From assembly GCA_010279815.1 (NCBI GenBank), contig QEOQ01000640.1, positions 1,198,778 to 1,262,777 on the forward strand: a stretch of 64,000 nucleotides of DNA, written 5' to 3'. The notes beneath the pieces were generated by a model, which worked only from the letters and a program-made list of their open reading frames with translations, made no database searches and was not told where the DNA came from. Source of the DNA: Brachionus plicatilis (lineage: Eukaryota; Rotifera; Eurotatoria; Ploima; Brachionidae). Positions 47,501-60,778 of this stretch are shown piece by piece. Position 1 is the stretch's first letter; each line of letters starts with the position of its first letter. The position numbers and the translations under genes are program-made.

Positions 47501-50500
47501 AAGATGGAAAGTTGTCTTATGAAGAATTCATAGTGGCAATGCATTTATGTGATTATGCCAAGACCGGAAGCATCCTACCATCCACTTTACCAGTGGAACT
47601 ACAGCCACAAAGGTCTAGATCCTCATCAGCAGTCTTGAACACAACTCTTTCGCCTGAACCGTTGAACAAATCAGGCTCGGAATCTTCACCTGTAATGTCA
47701 AATAAACTAATGGCCGCTTCGTTTGAGGACAAAAGACGCGAGAATTACGACCGCGGAAATGCGATACTGGAGGCCAAGCGACAAGCACTGCGTGAGCAGG
47801 AAGAAAGGGAAAAACGAGAGCGTGAAGAAAAGGAAAGAATCGAAGCCGAACGTAGACAAAAACTGAAGGAAGAACAAGAAAGAAGACGACTGGCTGATAT
47901 GGAAAAACAAATGGAAAGACAGAGACTGCTGGAAATGCAGCGGGAAGAAGAGAGGCGCAAAGCAATTGAACAACGCGAAAGAGCTCGAAACGAGCTCATC
48001 AAACAACAACGAATTGAATGGGAAAAACAAAAAAAACAAGAGCTCGAAACTCAAAAAATTAAACTCCAGGAACAACTGAGCATTGCCAAGGCTAAAGACA
48101 AAAATTTGGAATTTGATATGCAAGCATTGAACGATAAAATATCTTCATACAAAACAAAAATATCTGATAATCAAACTAGTTTAATCGATTTGAACAATCG
48201 ACTTGATTCAACTAGAAAAATAAACTCTGAAAAACATGCAAAAATGGAAGCAGCTGAAAGAGAAATGAAGGACTTTTCGCAGAAATTGGCCCGTTTGGCC
48301 CAAGAAAAATATCATTTGAACGAAGAACTAAAAAATTTAAAACAAGATAGTTTGGCTAATGAGGACTTGGTTGAGCAGAATAATCATTTAAGGGAAAAAG
48401 AACAGTCTGTGAATCAGCTCAAACAAGAGCTAAGCAAATTGGAGAATCAAATAAGCTCAGCCAGGACTCAATTAGAAGTGGTCAAGCATGAACTGGAAGT
48501 GACCAAATCTGATGAAATTGAATTAGTTAAAGAAAATGAACGATTGAGTAAAATAATTGAATTGAAGAAAAATAGTCTGGCTAGTGTTGCCAACACGGCA
48601 AAATTAAATGGATCACTTTCCAATTCTTTAAATAAATCAAATAATTCTAGTTCTTCCAAACCGGTAAATACGTCAATCTATAAAGCAAGTCAATTGGATG
48701 ACAATTCCAGGTCGACTACACCAAAAAGTAAGTCACTGGTTTTTCTATCTTGCTCAGAGCTGAATTTTTTAAAATTAATTCATTGAGAAAGATTTATTTT
48801 AAATATTTATAGATCAATTAGTTTAAAATGAATTTATTAAATATATTAGGCTGAACTTAGTCTTTCTTTTCGGTGGTTTGATGATTACTATTAATTGAAT
48901 AATTCTTGATAAGATTTTTATTTTAAAAACGAAAGAATTAAAAGCTAGAATAAAAAAAATTTAGAATAAAGGAAATAAAATAAAAAAATAGAGAAGAAAA
49001 TGAACATTTTGGGTAAAAATTAGCCTAAATTGCAGTGGCAACTGTTATGGTTCAATTTTTTGTAAAACTGGAGTTAATTTTACCTTTATTTTGGTTAACA
49101 GTTGAGAATTTTTAAATTTTTTAAATTTTCTTTAAATTGTAACTTTTTGATTTTTTTTTCAACTCAATTTCAATCTAAAAATTACGATCTGAATTTTTAA
49201 CGATTACTTCATGAATATATGAATAAAAAATAGAGTATGGGTTATTCAAAATACATTAATGATTTTGAAAACTAAAAATATTTCTATGTATTCTGGGTAA
49301 TTATTTTTTAATTATTTTTGAGATAAATGGTTCACCACAATTAAAAAACTGTTCTCCACCAACTAAAAACTTTTCACCACAAACCAAAAACTTTTTAACT
49401 CAAATCAGTACAAAACACAAATTTTTTGTGGTGAAAAAAAATTTAATAAATTTGTTTTATAATTTTTTCAAAAAGTGTTTATAAAATTATACATAAAAAA
49501 AAATAAAATATTAAATTAATAAAATAATTAAATTAAAATCTATTTTAAGGAAAACCAATTTCCAGCTAATTTTGGACGACCTTTTTTAGGTTTATTAACA
49601 AATTCGTCGGATTCTCATATAATATTGGCCCTGTATCATTCAATGAATTTTCATTAGTTTTTCTTTTTCGTTTTATTTTTTTGGATTTTTTAATCTCCAA
49701 AAATTAGGAATTTTTTTTTTATTGCGTAAAATCATTGGCATTTTATTATCTAAAAGTGCTAGATTTTAATAGATATTAAAAAAATTTGTGCTTAGAAGTT
49801 TTTTTATTTGTTGAGAGCAGTTTTTGTCTTAGTCAATTTATTTTGGATCTACTTAGTCCCCACAAATCAAAAACTTTTCCCCACAAATTAAAAGCACAAA
49901 AATAACTTAACTACGACAAAAAAAAAAATCTTCTTAGGAAATTTTTTTAATATCTACTAAGAACTTCTACTATTAATTTCTTTTTCACCACAAAAAAATT
50001 TTGTTATCCAGTTATTTAGTTAAATATGTAAAAATAATTTTTTTTGAATTCGGCACAAAAAATTGTGTTATGTAGAGATTTGTGTTAAAAAGTTCTTAGT
50101 TTGTGGTGAAAAGTTTTTAGTTAGTGGGCAACAGTTTTTTAATTGTGGGGAACTATTTATCTCATTTATTATTGTGCTGAAAAATTTTGATTTGTGGGGA
50201 TTAGGCAGACCCTTAGTTTTTTTAAACAATTTTGCAAAATTTCCATGTCATTAAATATTTTATTATTTAAAACGAAAGTAAATAAAAAGCAAAAAATTTT
50301 AAAAAATTGTAAAATTTTAATCTGAAAATCTTTATTTTAATTAATTAAATAAAAATCTTGTCTAATAACGCTTATTATTATTAACTTAAAACTGCATGTT
50401 TTTTTATTTAAATAATTAATTCAGCACAAATAAACTAAATCGTGTAATAAAAAAATTCTAAAAATTAGATAACTACGATGCTATTAAAGATGAAATTTTC

Positions 50501-53500
50501 AAAATACAACAAACGACCTCTAGCAAACAGGAAGGTTTTTTCGACCCTTTTTCGCCAGGTCCAACAGTTAAAAGCTCCAAACCGGAGTCAACAATAAAAA
50601 CAGATAGCAATTTTAATGTAGACTGGACATCTGCTTTTGATCATCATAATGAAACAAATTCGGGCTTCGGAGTTGATAATGATCCATTCAGCAGCTTAAA
50701 CACCAAACAAAATGAAAAAGTCGATCCATTCGCCGCTTTTTCCTCACAAAAGACAAATGTAAGCTTTGAGGACGTGTGGTCCAATGCACCAAAGCCTCAA
50801 AATAATTTAGAATCAGTATTCGGTGAAATTCCAAAAAGTACATCTAACAATACGGGCTTTGGTCTAGATGATAACTGGGCGGCAAATTTAGCTAGCCAAA
50901 CTTCACCAACTAAAACCACTAACTTAAACACTAACACTGCTGACTGGGCTGCTTTTCCCGATGGTAGTCGACTAATTTTTCCTTTAGTAAAAAATATTTA
51001 TTATTTTAAAAATTTAGAATCTTCCAAATCATCAATAAAAAATACTATAAATTTTTTCAATGACAATCTTAAAATGCAAAGTCCATCGATTCCTAGTCAT
51101 TCGGTGGCAAAACCGAATAAGACAAATTTGCACTCACCAACAGCCAACTGGGTGAAATTTAAAGCACTTTACACCTTCGAAGCAAGTCAAGATGATGAGC
51201 TGTCTATTACTGAGGGAGATGTTCTCAATGTTTGTTATATTAATTAATTTTGATTTTTTTGTTGTTGTAATTATAGTTCGACAAAAAAAGGTTGATTTAA
51301 ACTTTAGAGCTGATGATGGCTGGTTGTTTGGAGAGTTTAAGGGGAAAAGTGGAATTTTTCCAGCTTCATTTACAATTAAATTAAGCGATTTAGAGTAAGC
51401 TGTGTAAAAAACTTGGCCAAAAAAAAAATTAATAATTATTCTAAAGAGCTATTCAAGAGGAAAGTCTAGCTCCACAGCCAGCATTTCCAATTGCTTCAAA
51501 TGATTTTGCCCAATTAGCACCACAAATTAATCCTGATAAGTAATTTTTAAAATTTTTTAAAAATTTTCATTTCAAATTTTTTTATTTTAAGACTGGTCAC
51601 AGATATAAAGAGTATATTTTGTATTATTATTGAATTAAGATTAAAAAATTGTGCCATTTTTTTGAAGATTATTTTATATCCGTTTATGCATATATTTCTA
51701 ATGAACCTGGCGATTTAAATTTTCGTGATTTCGAGGTAATAAATGTGATAAGTCGTAATGAAGATTGGTTAACAGGACAAATAGTGGGTTCTGGCATAGA
51801 CCCATCTAATCCCTTAAGATCAGGAATATTTCCAGCCAATTTTGTAGTGAAATTTAATCTGCCTGTTGACTACATTGGCAAGTACACAATATCAATGGCT
51901 ACTGAACCTTATGTGGCTCAGAATAGTGGCGAGTTATCCTTAGATCCTAGTTCAAATCAGTTAATTGCAATCAAAAAGATATCTCCGGATGCAAAATGGT
52001 CTTTTGGAGAAACTTTTGTAATAAGCAAAAAAAAATCTTATTTTTAAAATTTTTATTTTATTTCTGAAGGATAATAATAACCAAATACATCGGGGCTGGT
52101 TTCCGATTGCAGCTGCTACATCGTTAATAAATGCTGGCGCACCACCTGTCTACTCACCGGTAATTGTTTTCTAAAATTAATAAATTGAAAATTTCTCATT
52201 TTTTTGAAATAAAAATTTTTTTTCAGTCAAAAAGTAAAAAATTGAAAAATATCTTTAAAATTAAAAGCTTTCTTTGCTCTATTTATCTTTTTAATTTATC
52301 TTTAAAGGCTAAAGCAGAGTCTGTAGCTCAAAATTATTCAAATAACAGTATTAACAATGAGCTTAGAGGTGCAAATGATTCAAGCTTTAATCAGTCGCCT
52401 CCTCCGCCTCAGACACAAAAAGCGCTTTTTCCCGGCCTTCAAAATAATGATACTTTTAAAAATTTAGAACCAAGTAAAATTGCTTTTTGATTACTAATCC
52501 TCAAAAATTTTATAAACAAAATTAATTATAAACTAATTAAATTTTAAAGGAAAATCTGTCAATTCTGCGACCACAAGTCCGGTGAATTCTGGCCAGACAG
52601 AATCGGTGGTTGCACCAAAACCTGCGGTCGATGAGACCAAGGTCGAACCACAAACAGTGTCGGCAAGTGAACTGCCTAATGTGATTATAGACCGAGTGGT
52701 TGCATTGTACGACTTCGCACCTCAAACACCAGAAGCAATTGGTTTTCCCAAAGATGCGATTATTAACATTTTGGAAAAATCAGGCGACTGGTGGCTAGGT
52801 GAATATAATGGCAAGATAGGTATTTTGCCATACAATTATGTTCAATCAATGTCTCAAAAAACAGGTTTGTTTTCATTAAATGTCTTTTAACAGGCTTAAA
52901 TTTTTTATTCGCACGGCGGTTTGACGGACCTTAAAAATTTACTGACTTATGTTTTGATTATCAGTTTTAGAGGACTCTTTTTTTTATTGTTTTAAATCAT
53001 TTTTAGCTTCTATATTTTAATTCAATTTTTTTAATTCTAAATTGCTTTATGCTATAGTATTCTACTTTTATATCGATTTTTAAATGTTGAGTTTTAAAAT
53101 GATTATAAAAATTAATTTTTTAGATATAATGGTAAATATGGATCACTAAAACCCGATTTTTACTAACTATAAAATTTCCCGAATTAAGTAAAATTAAAGC
53201 TTTTTTAATCACATCCTTCCGAACTATTTAAGTCAATTTTTTTTTCTAAAACGTGTTGGATTGGAAAAATTAAAAATTTTTGAATTCTTCAATTTCACGT
53301 ATGAATTAAAAATTGACTTTAAAATTAAAAAGTTTTTAAAGCATGTTTGGTTTTCAATGCAACTAATTAGAGCTACACAACAAAAATCTACACGTTTGTT
53401 TTAAAAAAAATTAATTTATTGATACAACTATTAAATGAAATTTAATTTTGGGCAGCATATTTTTCAAGAATTTGATTTAAAATACAAACCAAAACTGAAT

Positions 53501-56500
53501 AAAAAATAAAAAATACAAAATGATATATTTGCTTGTTTTTATTTAAAAAAAAATTCAAAAAATATTTTGAAAATAAAAGATTGTTTAAAATAAAAGTGCG
53601 ATAAAAATTTTTTTTTTTTTAGATCGCTACTAAAAAGATTATTAGTATCTTATTTAAATCAATATAATCATCACTTGAGCCAGAATAAGTCAAAATTTGG
53701 GTTCATAATTTAAATAAAGTTGCACAAAATAAAAAATTACTTATTTCTTTTTGCTGTCTAAAATTTTGTAAAATAAACAAAATCCCTAGAATTATGTTAA
53801 AAAAATTTGTATCAATAAATTGAAAGGGTTGTGTTTGAAGGAGAGAAAAAAATGAATAGATTTCATTTAAGTGGGCTGTTTTTTTCAAGTGTCAAAAAAA
53901 ATTAAAAATTAAATTTTGGCACCGCTAACTGCTTTTATATCAGGATCAAAAATCATGATAAAAAATTGTTGTTAAAGCTTTTAAAAATTAATTTTTTATT
54001 TTTCAAAATTATTTTTTCGGTGATGGCACTTAAGTAAACGTCTTATCGTCGTCGAACGAATTTAAAATTTGAGTCGTGGCCAAAAATGCCTCAAAACCTA
54101 AAACACCTTGTTATTTAAGGATAAACTGATTGTCTCAAGCAAACATCTAATGACTGATATTTAGCTAATTTGATTTTATATGGCTAAACGAAACCAAGCG
54201 ATCAAGACCATTATGAGAAAATCAGGACAATTTTTATTTTTTGTTTATTTAAAATAATCATTTTTTTTTATTGAGAACCCTTTTGAGAAAATACAATTTT
54301 TTATATATTTTTGTTCTTGTGATTTAGTCTACGAGAATTAATTTACAAATAAAGTTTATATATTTTATTTTCCGCAATTTCGCTTCTTTTTAATTGTTTG
54401 GCACACTTTCCTTCAAGAGAACTCTATTGACCAATTTTTTTCTCAATTTTGGAAAATAAATAAATTAATTTTTAAAAATTTTTTATACAACAATTTCTTT
54501 TTTTAATTTTGGTCTGTACTCTTTTCACTAATTACCCGATATCCAAGCTAACACAAAAACCGAGGACTCGTATTGATTTTTTAAAACAAATGGATTAAAT
54601 TTCAGGTTAATAAATAGGTATAGAATATGAATAAACATTTATTTATAAAAAAGGAAATATATTAAAAATGTGAGACCAAATATTCGTATTAAATATCGAT
54701 TCAAAATCGATGTTCTATTAAAGCTGCTAGATTTTACAAACAACTTACAATCCGAAAAGCAAATTAAAATCTTGTTTACCCAGAATTTTAGCTCTTTCAT
54801 TCTTCTCTTAGTCATAAATAAAAAATTCAATTTAATTGTATGACAAACGAAGACCTGAGAGCTAATTATTTGACCCATTCGTTAAGAAGCTTAAAAAATT
54901 AGCCAACACAATCACGCATACTCACTCAGCTTCGCTTCATTAAGATTAATTATTGAATAAAAGACCGCAAATTTTATTTTGAAAATTTAATCTTCTAAGC
55001 CAGTTGAGGACAAAAACATGGTCTTTACACTAACACAAAAACACCTAAAGGACACGAGAAAAACAAAAATAAAAATAAAGATTTATTTATCTTTTTTGGC
55101 TAAGTTTTAATAATTAGCCTGCTCCAGTTTAAAATTAGAAGCAGAGTAAACAACTTTTAAACTCAAATAAGAATTGAATTTCCAGTTTTTGATGGTGTAC
55201 AAAAAATAAGGAGCCAGATGACACTTAATTAAAAAATTTAATTGAATTTAAAAATATTAATTGTTAAATATTTTATTCAACGAAAAAAAAAATAAAGAGC
55301 AAACGTGATGAGGTAAGAGGTAGTGATCAACAATTCGGCATTCACATATCTTATTATGGCAAATATTTAAAAATATCTTCATTTGCATGCTCATATATTT
55401 GAATGGTATCCTATTGTGGTTATGTAATACACAATTTACCTGTCCATATCGGAAATACGCGACATTTTTTAAGAATTCAATATAGAATTTAATTATATTC
55501 TAATTTACCTTTGAGCATAGTAGGTATAATAAAGCTCTATAATCCCGAAACAACTAAATCAACTTGAAATTGTTGGTTAAATAATATTTTTTATCGTTTT
55601 TGCATTGAGTTTCTCTCTTAAGTTTCAATTGAAAAATTTACAATCTTTTTGTTGTCGAGCTCAACCTAAATTTTATGTATTTTTTTCTATAATTTTTTAG
55701 TTACAAAACGAGAAAATACGAGTATTCTTACAAACAGAAGTGTTAGCTTGCAAAATTTGAGCAATCGTCAATCATTTCCGAGAAGATCCGGCATACAATC
55801 GGCCACATACGAGAACACCGATCAATTAGAGGACATAAATGCTTATGTAAATAGCGATTTTGAGAGTGTTCTTGGGGACAACTTGGCTTCTAGTGACACA
55901 ACTAGCCTGGACTCGTTTAGCCAAGACGATATGGCTACAAAAAACAAAATGCGCTTTGATATAATTAACGAAATACATCAGACAGAAAAAAATTATATCA
56001 AAAATCTCAAGTTAATTGTCGAAGTAATTAAAAATAAAATTTTATTTTATTTGTTTTAATTTATTTTTTTTTTAAATTTATTTTTCAATAGAACTACAAA
56101 AATCCTCTGGATCAAAAAAAACTCCTGCCGCTCATTGAGCTTGACACTTTATTTCTCAACATTGAAGACATCATTTCAGTGAATGTCAGATTTTACAAGT
56201 AATTTTTTTTCTAAATAAATAAAATTTTGGTTTAAATATTTTTATTTCAATTGTAAGTTCTTTGTCACGGCGGATTGAGGAAGCCAAGCAGACTGATCAG
56301 ATTGCCAGAATCTCACAGTCTTTTATAGACTATGTAATTTTTTGGCTTTTTTTTCTCATTTACTTTTTTGGTCAAATGGACTTTTTTTAAGCTACCAAAA
56401 ATGCAAATTTATGTTGACTATGTGAGCTCAGTGAACCAAAACGTGGATCTTATAAACGAAAAAATAAAAACATCTCAAGAAATCGCGGCAATCTTTGGAG

Positions 56501-59500
56501 TATACATTTACCATTAATGATGACCACTTTTGAAAATGAAGTTTTTATTTAAGAATGGGGGAAGTTCTACGGATTTTTTTTTCAATAAATTGCGTCTTCT
56601 TCCCATGCAACGTTTGCCATTGTATTCTCTCCTGGTCGAAAAATTGATCAAGTATACACCAGATGTAGAGGAGGAATTTCAAAATTTGAAAATGGCTCAT
56701 AGATTGATAGTTGACTTAATTAAATCAGTGAATAATGAACGTGGTAAAAAGGAAGACATGGAAAAATTAGAATGGCTGGATGATCATATAAATGTCAGAG
56801 GAACTGTAAGAATTTATAATGTTTACACAGCATAAATATTTATTTTATTTTAAGGGTTTTAAATTCAAATCCTCAACGAATATGATGGGGCCTCGCAAAC
56901 TTTGCTATTATGGACCCTTTGTAAAAGTATTAGCTTTATTTAATTTAATATTAAGAAGACTTCGATATTTTTAGTAAGCTAGTTATCTAGGTTAAACTGG
57001 GCATTAGAATTTATTAATTGAAAATTTCGAATGATTTACTGATGCCTTTGATTAAAAAATAAGATTCTTCAATAAATTTTATTTAACAACCGCACTAAGA
57101 ATTTTTAGAATCTTTTTCTTCACCGTCGAGAATGCCAACTTATCTTTTAATTTTTCGTAATTTAATTTGAGAGTGAATAAAAAAATTTAAAAGGTAAGAT
57201 TAATTTTTTTTTAGTTCATTTTTCAAAGTTAATTTTAATGGTATTCTATAAAGTGAATTTTAAATATTTAACTCATTTTTTTGGATTTTTGAAATAAATT
57301 AGACTTATTGTAAATTTAAGTTTTTTTTCCAACACAATTTAAAAAAATGTCCCGATAGATTTTGAAAAATGAATCTTGAAATTACTAATTTTTGGCTTTA
57401 TTAATTATTTTTTATTTATTTTTATCAACGTCAACTCTGGTGATATTATAAAATAAAAAATTCCACTTAAGATATATTAATAAAAATTATATTGGAGTAC
57501 ATTTTTTTTTTAAATGTTAATTAATTATAATTAATTAATTAATTAATTAATTAATTAATTATTAATGTCAATAAAAAAAAATGGATTTATTGGTATAAAT
57601 ATAAGTTTTAAAAATTGGACTTCAGTGAATTAAATAATTAAAATTAAAATTTTTTTATATGGTCGTTTTCACTTCAGCTTCAAAATGTATGATCAAATTT
57701 TAAAGATCAAAATAATTTAGTTATTAGATAATGATAAAAATCAATAATTTGCTTTTTTTCTTTTTATTTGTCTTGCTAAAACATAACAAAAAAGAAATGT
57801 CAACCTTTTTTATACAGTGTTTTACTTTAAACCGCAGAACGAGTAACACTACATCATTTTATGTAAATTTAGGTGAAGTTGAGTACAAAAGAACAGAACA
57901 AAGTGTAAAAAAATTAAATAACTTTTTTTCTAAAAGTTTAAAATTAATTCTGTGAATGCAGAATGGTACAACATTCAAAGTTGCATCAACTGTAAAAGTA
58001 ATGTTGTGCAAAATCTCTGCAAAATGCACTTCGCTCGATTATATTGAAATTTGATTTCTGCTAAACTCTGCAAATTTAGCAGACCTTGATATTTGATGCA
58101 ACTTTGAATGATGCACTATGTTGCATTTACAGAATTAAATTTTAACCTTTTGAAAAAAAGCTATTCAATTTTTTTTACATTTTATTCTGTTCTTTTTATT
58201 ATTTTGTACTGAATTTCAAAAGATCGTAATTTTACATCAAAAAGAAGATTATTTGATTAAGAGCTTCATCTTCAATTTAGCATGTTTGTGGCATTATTAA
58301 GCATTTTGCAGAAAAAATTATTTTGTGTAAAATCATGTGATAAAAATTAAAAAAAATTTTAAATTTAAAGTTGAAAAAATGTTAAAAAAACTAAAAATAT
58401 TCAAAACAAATCAAATTTTTGTCTCGACTTTTTTGGCCGTCAGCATTTTTGTTTAGTTTTACTTAAAATAACGTAATATTGCGTAATTTTACATCATTTT
58501 ACGTAACTAACATTTTATTCAATCCTACTTTTGATGTAATTTCATGTAATCTTACATTTTTAGATGTAAAATTACGTAAAATGATGAAGTGTTACCCATT
58601 CTGCGGTTTAAAGTAAAGCACTCTAAGAAACTCAAATAGAATAGATAAAAATTTTCGGTAGTGAAGTTTAGAGTGAATTTTCGATTAGGAGCAAAGTTTT
58701 TATTTTAAGTGATATATTTTGATTACTATTTGGAAAATAAATTGTTAAATTAAGACACAAACTCTACACTTATTATCAATTTGATTACGAAAATTGTTTA
58801 AATAATTTATATATGAAAAATTAAACTTACTTGAACATATTTGTTTAAAAAAATTGACTAGAAATTCATTAAATTTAGAGAAAGTTTGGTTTATCTATAA
58901 GGCAATAAGTTTTCTTGTATGGATGGCTTTAAGTTAAAAAATACACAAATGGGTGCTTTTTATTACCTGTAATGTAGCGTAATTTAAATTTTGATTAAAA
59001 ACTAAACGAATGATAACAATTCGATTTTCATCATTAATTGTCATTCAAGTATAATAAAAAATAAAATACCAATATTTGTTTCACTTAAAGTATGACCAAT
59101 TGAAGAATTTTTTTAGAAGATGGTTCTGAAAGCAGCTCTTTATATATTCATGATGATTATATTATTGTAGGCTAACTTGCCTATCTGAATTCATTGTAAA
59201 TAGAAAATAAAGGTTTGTGTTTAAAGCTCTTTATTATTAACTCTTGAGCTCCCAGAATCAAACAAAAACATCTCCTTTTATAAGCATACTTAAGTATTAT
59301 ATCACTAAGCCACCAATTAAAGTAATTAATAAAATATAAATAATAACTGGGGAATAATAACTAAGAAGTGATAAGTTAGCTACGAACTAACCAGTTCATT
59401 TAGCCGCTAACAATATAATGTCGAATGCTCATCTTTAAAAAAAGCCGAAATTTTACCCATTTTTTTGTTTTTTTTTTATCTAGTCCCAGGGCACCCCCTG

Positions 59501-60778
59501 ACCCCAAAAGAGATATACAAATTCTTAAACTAGAGAAAATTCTGAAGAAGTTGTAGGTTTTACTTTTTTTATTTTCTCTTTTATTTCTCTTTAAAAAAAG
59601 TGTTTATAATGAAATTCCCTATGCCAGATTAAATTTATTATAATTAAAAACTAGAAAGTGATTCTATTTTATGTAACGATAAATTTGGTACCATTAATCT
59701 ATTATTTTAAATGAAAAGGTTACATTACCTCTCACTGAATATTTTCTAATATCAATTATTTTTTTATTTTTTTATTTAATTTTTAAAAAGCAATTAGCAA
59801 AATTAATTTTTTTAACTAATAAATGATCAAATCTAATAGACTATTTTAACAACTTTAGGATAGTGGAAAAGAGCTCTATGGGTTTTTATTCAATGATACA
59901 TTGGTTATTGCCGAATCGAATGATATTCTAATTTGCGAAATATTTAAACCAAAATCATATCAAAAGTCTTTGCAATTTCAACTTTATAAACCGGTATATT
60001 AATATTAAAAAATTATTAATTTTAATAATTTTTTAATAAATTTAAATTTTTTAAAGCCAATTTTGTTGGAAAATTTGAATGTTGTCCAAGCTAAGCAGAG
60101 CACGACCACGTCTGACTGCACATTTCAGCTCATTATTTTGGAAAAAGAATATACCTTTAAAACCACAAATCCCACATTAAGGTAATTGAAACAAAATATT
60201 CCCAAAAATTTTTTGTTAACTTTAGCTTTAGGAATGAATGGTTGAAGCAACTTCAAAAATCAATTGAACTTTTGAAGCAAAAAAAGCGAAGTCTTGTTCA
60301 TTCCATAAGTGCAAGTAAAATTGGCACATAATTTTTACTGAAAACTGTGAAGTTAGATTTTATTTTTTTAGCTAACCTGTCTCAAAAAGCAGCAATTGGA
60401 AGGCTTTTGGTTTTAGTGATGGAAGCACAAGATTTAATGCTGGAGCCATCTAATGATCGTGCCATTTTTTGTGAAGCCAGTTTAGGCTTGCAAAAATTTA
60501 GCACCCCATCCATCAATTCGGCTAATCCCAAATGGAATACTTCAATGCAATTTCAAATATATGATCTTAACAAAGATGTGGTGAACGTAATGGTGTATGA
60601 CAAAAAAATTTATAAGCCCAACATATTTTTGGGCAAGACTGAGCTTAAAATTTATCAAATTTTCCGTGAACAAATGAAAGACAACCAAGAGAGTAATCCC
60701 ATTACCAGGATGTTTCGAATGAGCAATGTTCCGAATGGGAAAATAATGCTAAAAATGAGCATTAGTATTTACAAATAA
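41544..60778 (+). CDS. ITSN1: Intersectin, long form (EH-EH-coil-4xSH3-DH-PH-C2), 1864 aa
   Basis: Twenty-two exons: 41544-42187, 42421-42579, 47481-48727, 50469-50963, 51018-51233, 51277-51394, 51447-51539, 51592-51611, 51668-52017, 52070-52159, 52308-52473, 52550-52864, 55701-56023, 56092-56198, 56258-56333, 56392-56499, 56554-56805, 56855-56920, 59859-59993, 60057-60181, 60232-60314, 60372-60778; total 5595 nt, one frame. Domains: EH1 (1-90; IWNLADLNKDGCLDRKEF), Pro-rich linker, EH2 (215-300; HDKDGKLSYEEFIVAMH), coiled coil (353-638), DPF motifs (FFDPF, NDPF, VDPF) that should bind the AP-2 appendage, SH3 at about 893-958, 1000-1060, 1066-1140 and 1248-1300, RhoGEF DH (1388-1575; LLPMQRLPLYSLLVEKL), PH (1590-1720), C2 (1735-1860). 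Intersectin scaffolds clathrin endocytosis (dynamin, synaptojanin, Eps15) and its DH-PH activates Cdc42. Vertebrate forms have five SH3 domains; I find four. The symbol follows the vertebrate gene. Confidence 0.95.
43867..43899 (+). other. Decoy copy of the intersectin EH2 exon start
   Basis: Within intron 2, TTTAAG then GAATTTAGTTGACCATGACA closely matches the real acceptor and first bases of exon 3 (GAAG then GAATTTAGCTGACCACGACA). The match lasts about 33 bases, then diverges, and the frame has no donor of good quality. It reads WNLVDHDNELE when joined to exon 2, so the phase is the same as in the true exon. Confidence 0.75.
44150..46400 (-). pseudogene. LINE (CR1/RTE-like) reverse transcriptase in intersectin intron 2
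   Basis: Minus-strand text, with many stops, follows reverse-transcriptase order. There is a finger region near 46300 (NTKAPEIDGVTA) and a palm region near 45900 (LEWNSPLYLNFIDFKKAFDS, then HRETLW), followed by QGCIV. A foldback insertion interrupts at 44949-45691. The catalytic block LEDLDFADDLVLISNKETYM near 44840 and the thumb ANNAKPTGIDINAAKMKV come next. The 3' end shows CTGTACCGAGCTAATGCTCC and an (AAATA)n-like tail at 44150-44260. Inserted opposite to intersectin transcription. Confidence 0.85.
44949..45691. mobile_element. Foldback element with C/G-run minisatellite arms
   Basis: The left arm (about 44987-45100) is built from units such as CCCCCGTAAATTTTTCCCC, and the right arm (about 45543-45675) from the complementary GGGGAAAATTTaaaGGGG-type units, around 430 bp of AT-rich DNA. 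The target AAACAATGC is duplicated at 44940-44948 and 45692-45700, and removing the insert restores the LINE frame (QGCIVYLRLL). A smaller hairpin, GCGGTATTTT with its complement, caps the left end. Confidence 0.85.
46471..46675. repeat. 205-bp near-perfect palindrome at the gap edge
   Basis: The left half begins CTAATTGTGCAAAAATGGTT and the right half ends with its complement; both arms contain TGTACAAATTTGTACA. The ORFs on both strands are nearly identical mirror images and not genes. The run of N begins at the next base. Confidence 0.9.
46676..46962. other. Assembly gap, 287 N
   Basis: A run of N inside intersectin intron 2. It probably reflects a failure to assemble through the palindrome. 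Its true length is unknown. It does not affect any exon that I can place. Confidence 0.99.
49320..50163. mobile_element. Foldback/MITE in intersectin intron 3
   Basis: Arms of about 120 bp are inverted repeats: left GAGATAAATGGTTCACCACA and onward, right its complement ending TATTTATCTC. Each arm consists of about 20-bp units of the form CCACAAACCAAAAACTTTTT; further units near 49860-49900 lie inside. No coding capacity. Confidence 0.8.
57518..57562. repeat. (TTAA)n microsatellite
   Basis: About ten consecutive TTAA units in intersectin intron 18. Confidence 0.95.
57816..58622. mobile_element. 0.8-kb foldback element in intersectin intron 18
   Basis: Ends AGTGTTTTACTTTAAACCGC and, reverse-complemented, AGTGCTTTACTTTAAACCGC, followed on both sides by GTAACACT and ATCATTTTAYGTAA. 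A second inner inverted repeat (57900-57958 with 58132-58200) and an innermost palindrome with TTCAAAGTTGCATC (57965-58125) are nested symmetrically. The 74-codon ORF here is a by-product. A related terminus occurs at 37.0 kb. Confidence 0.85.

Noticed and set aside
47615..48123. Long minus-strand ORFs, Ser/Phe/Leu-rich
   Set aside because: Antisense shadows of the intersectin coiled-coil exon.
52865..55700. Possible fifth SH3 domain in intersectin intron 12
   Set aside because: I scanned the plus strand for ALYDF-, GDWW- and PxNYV-like text and found none.
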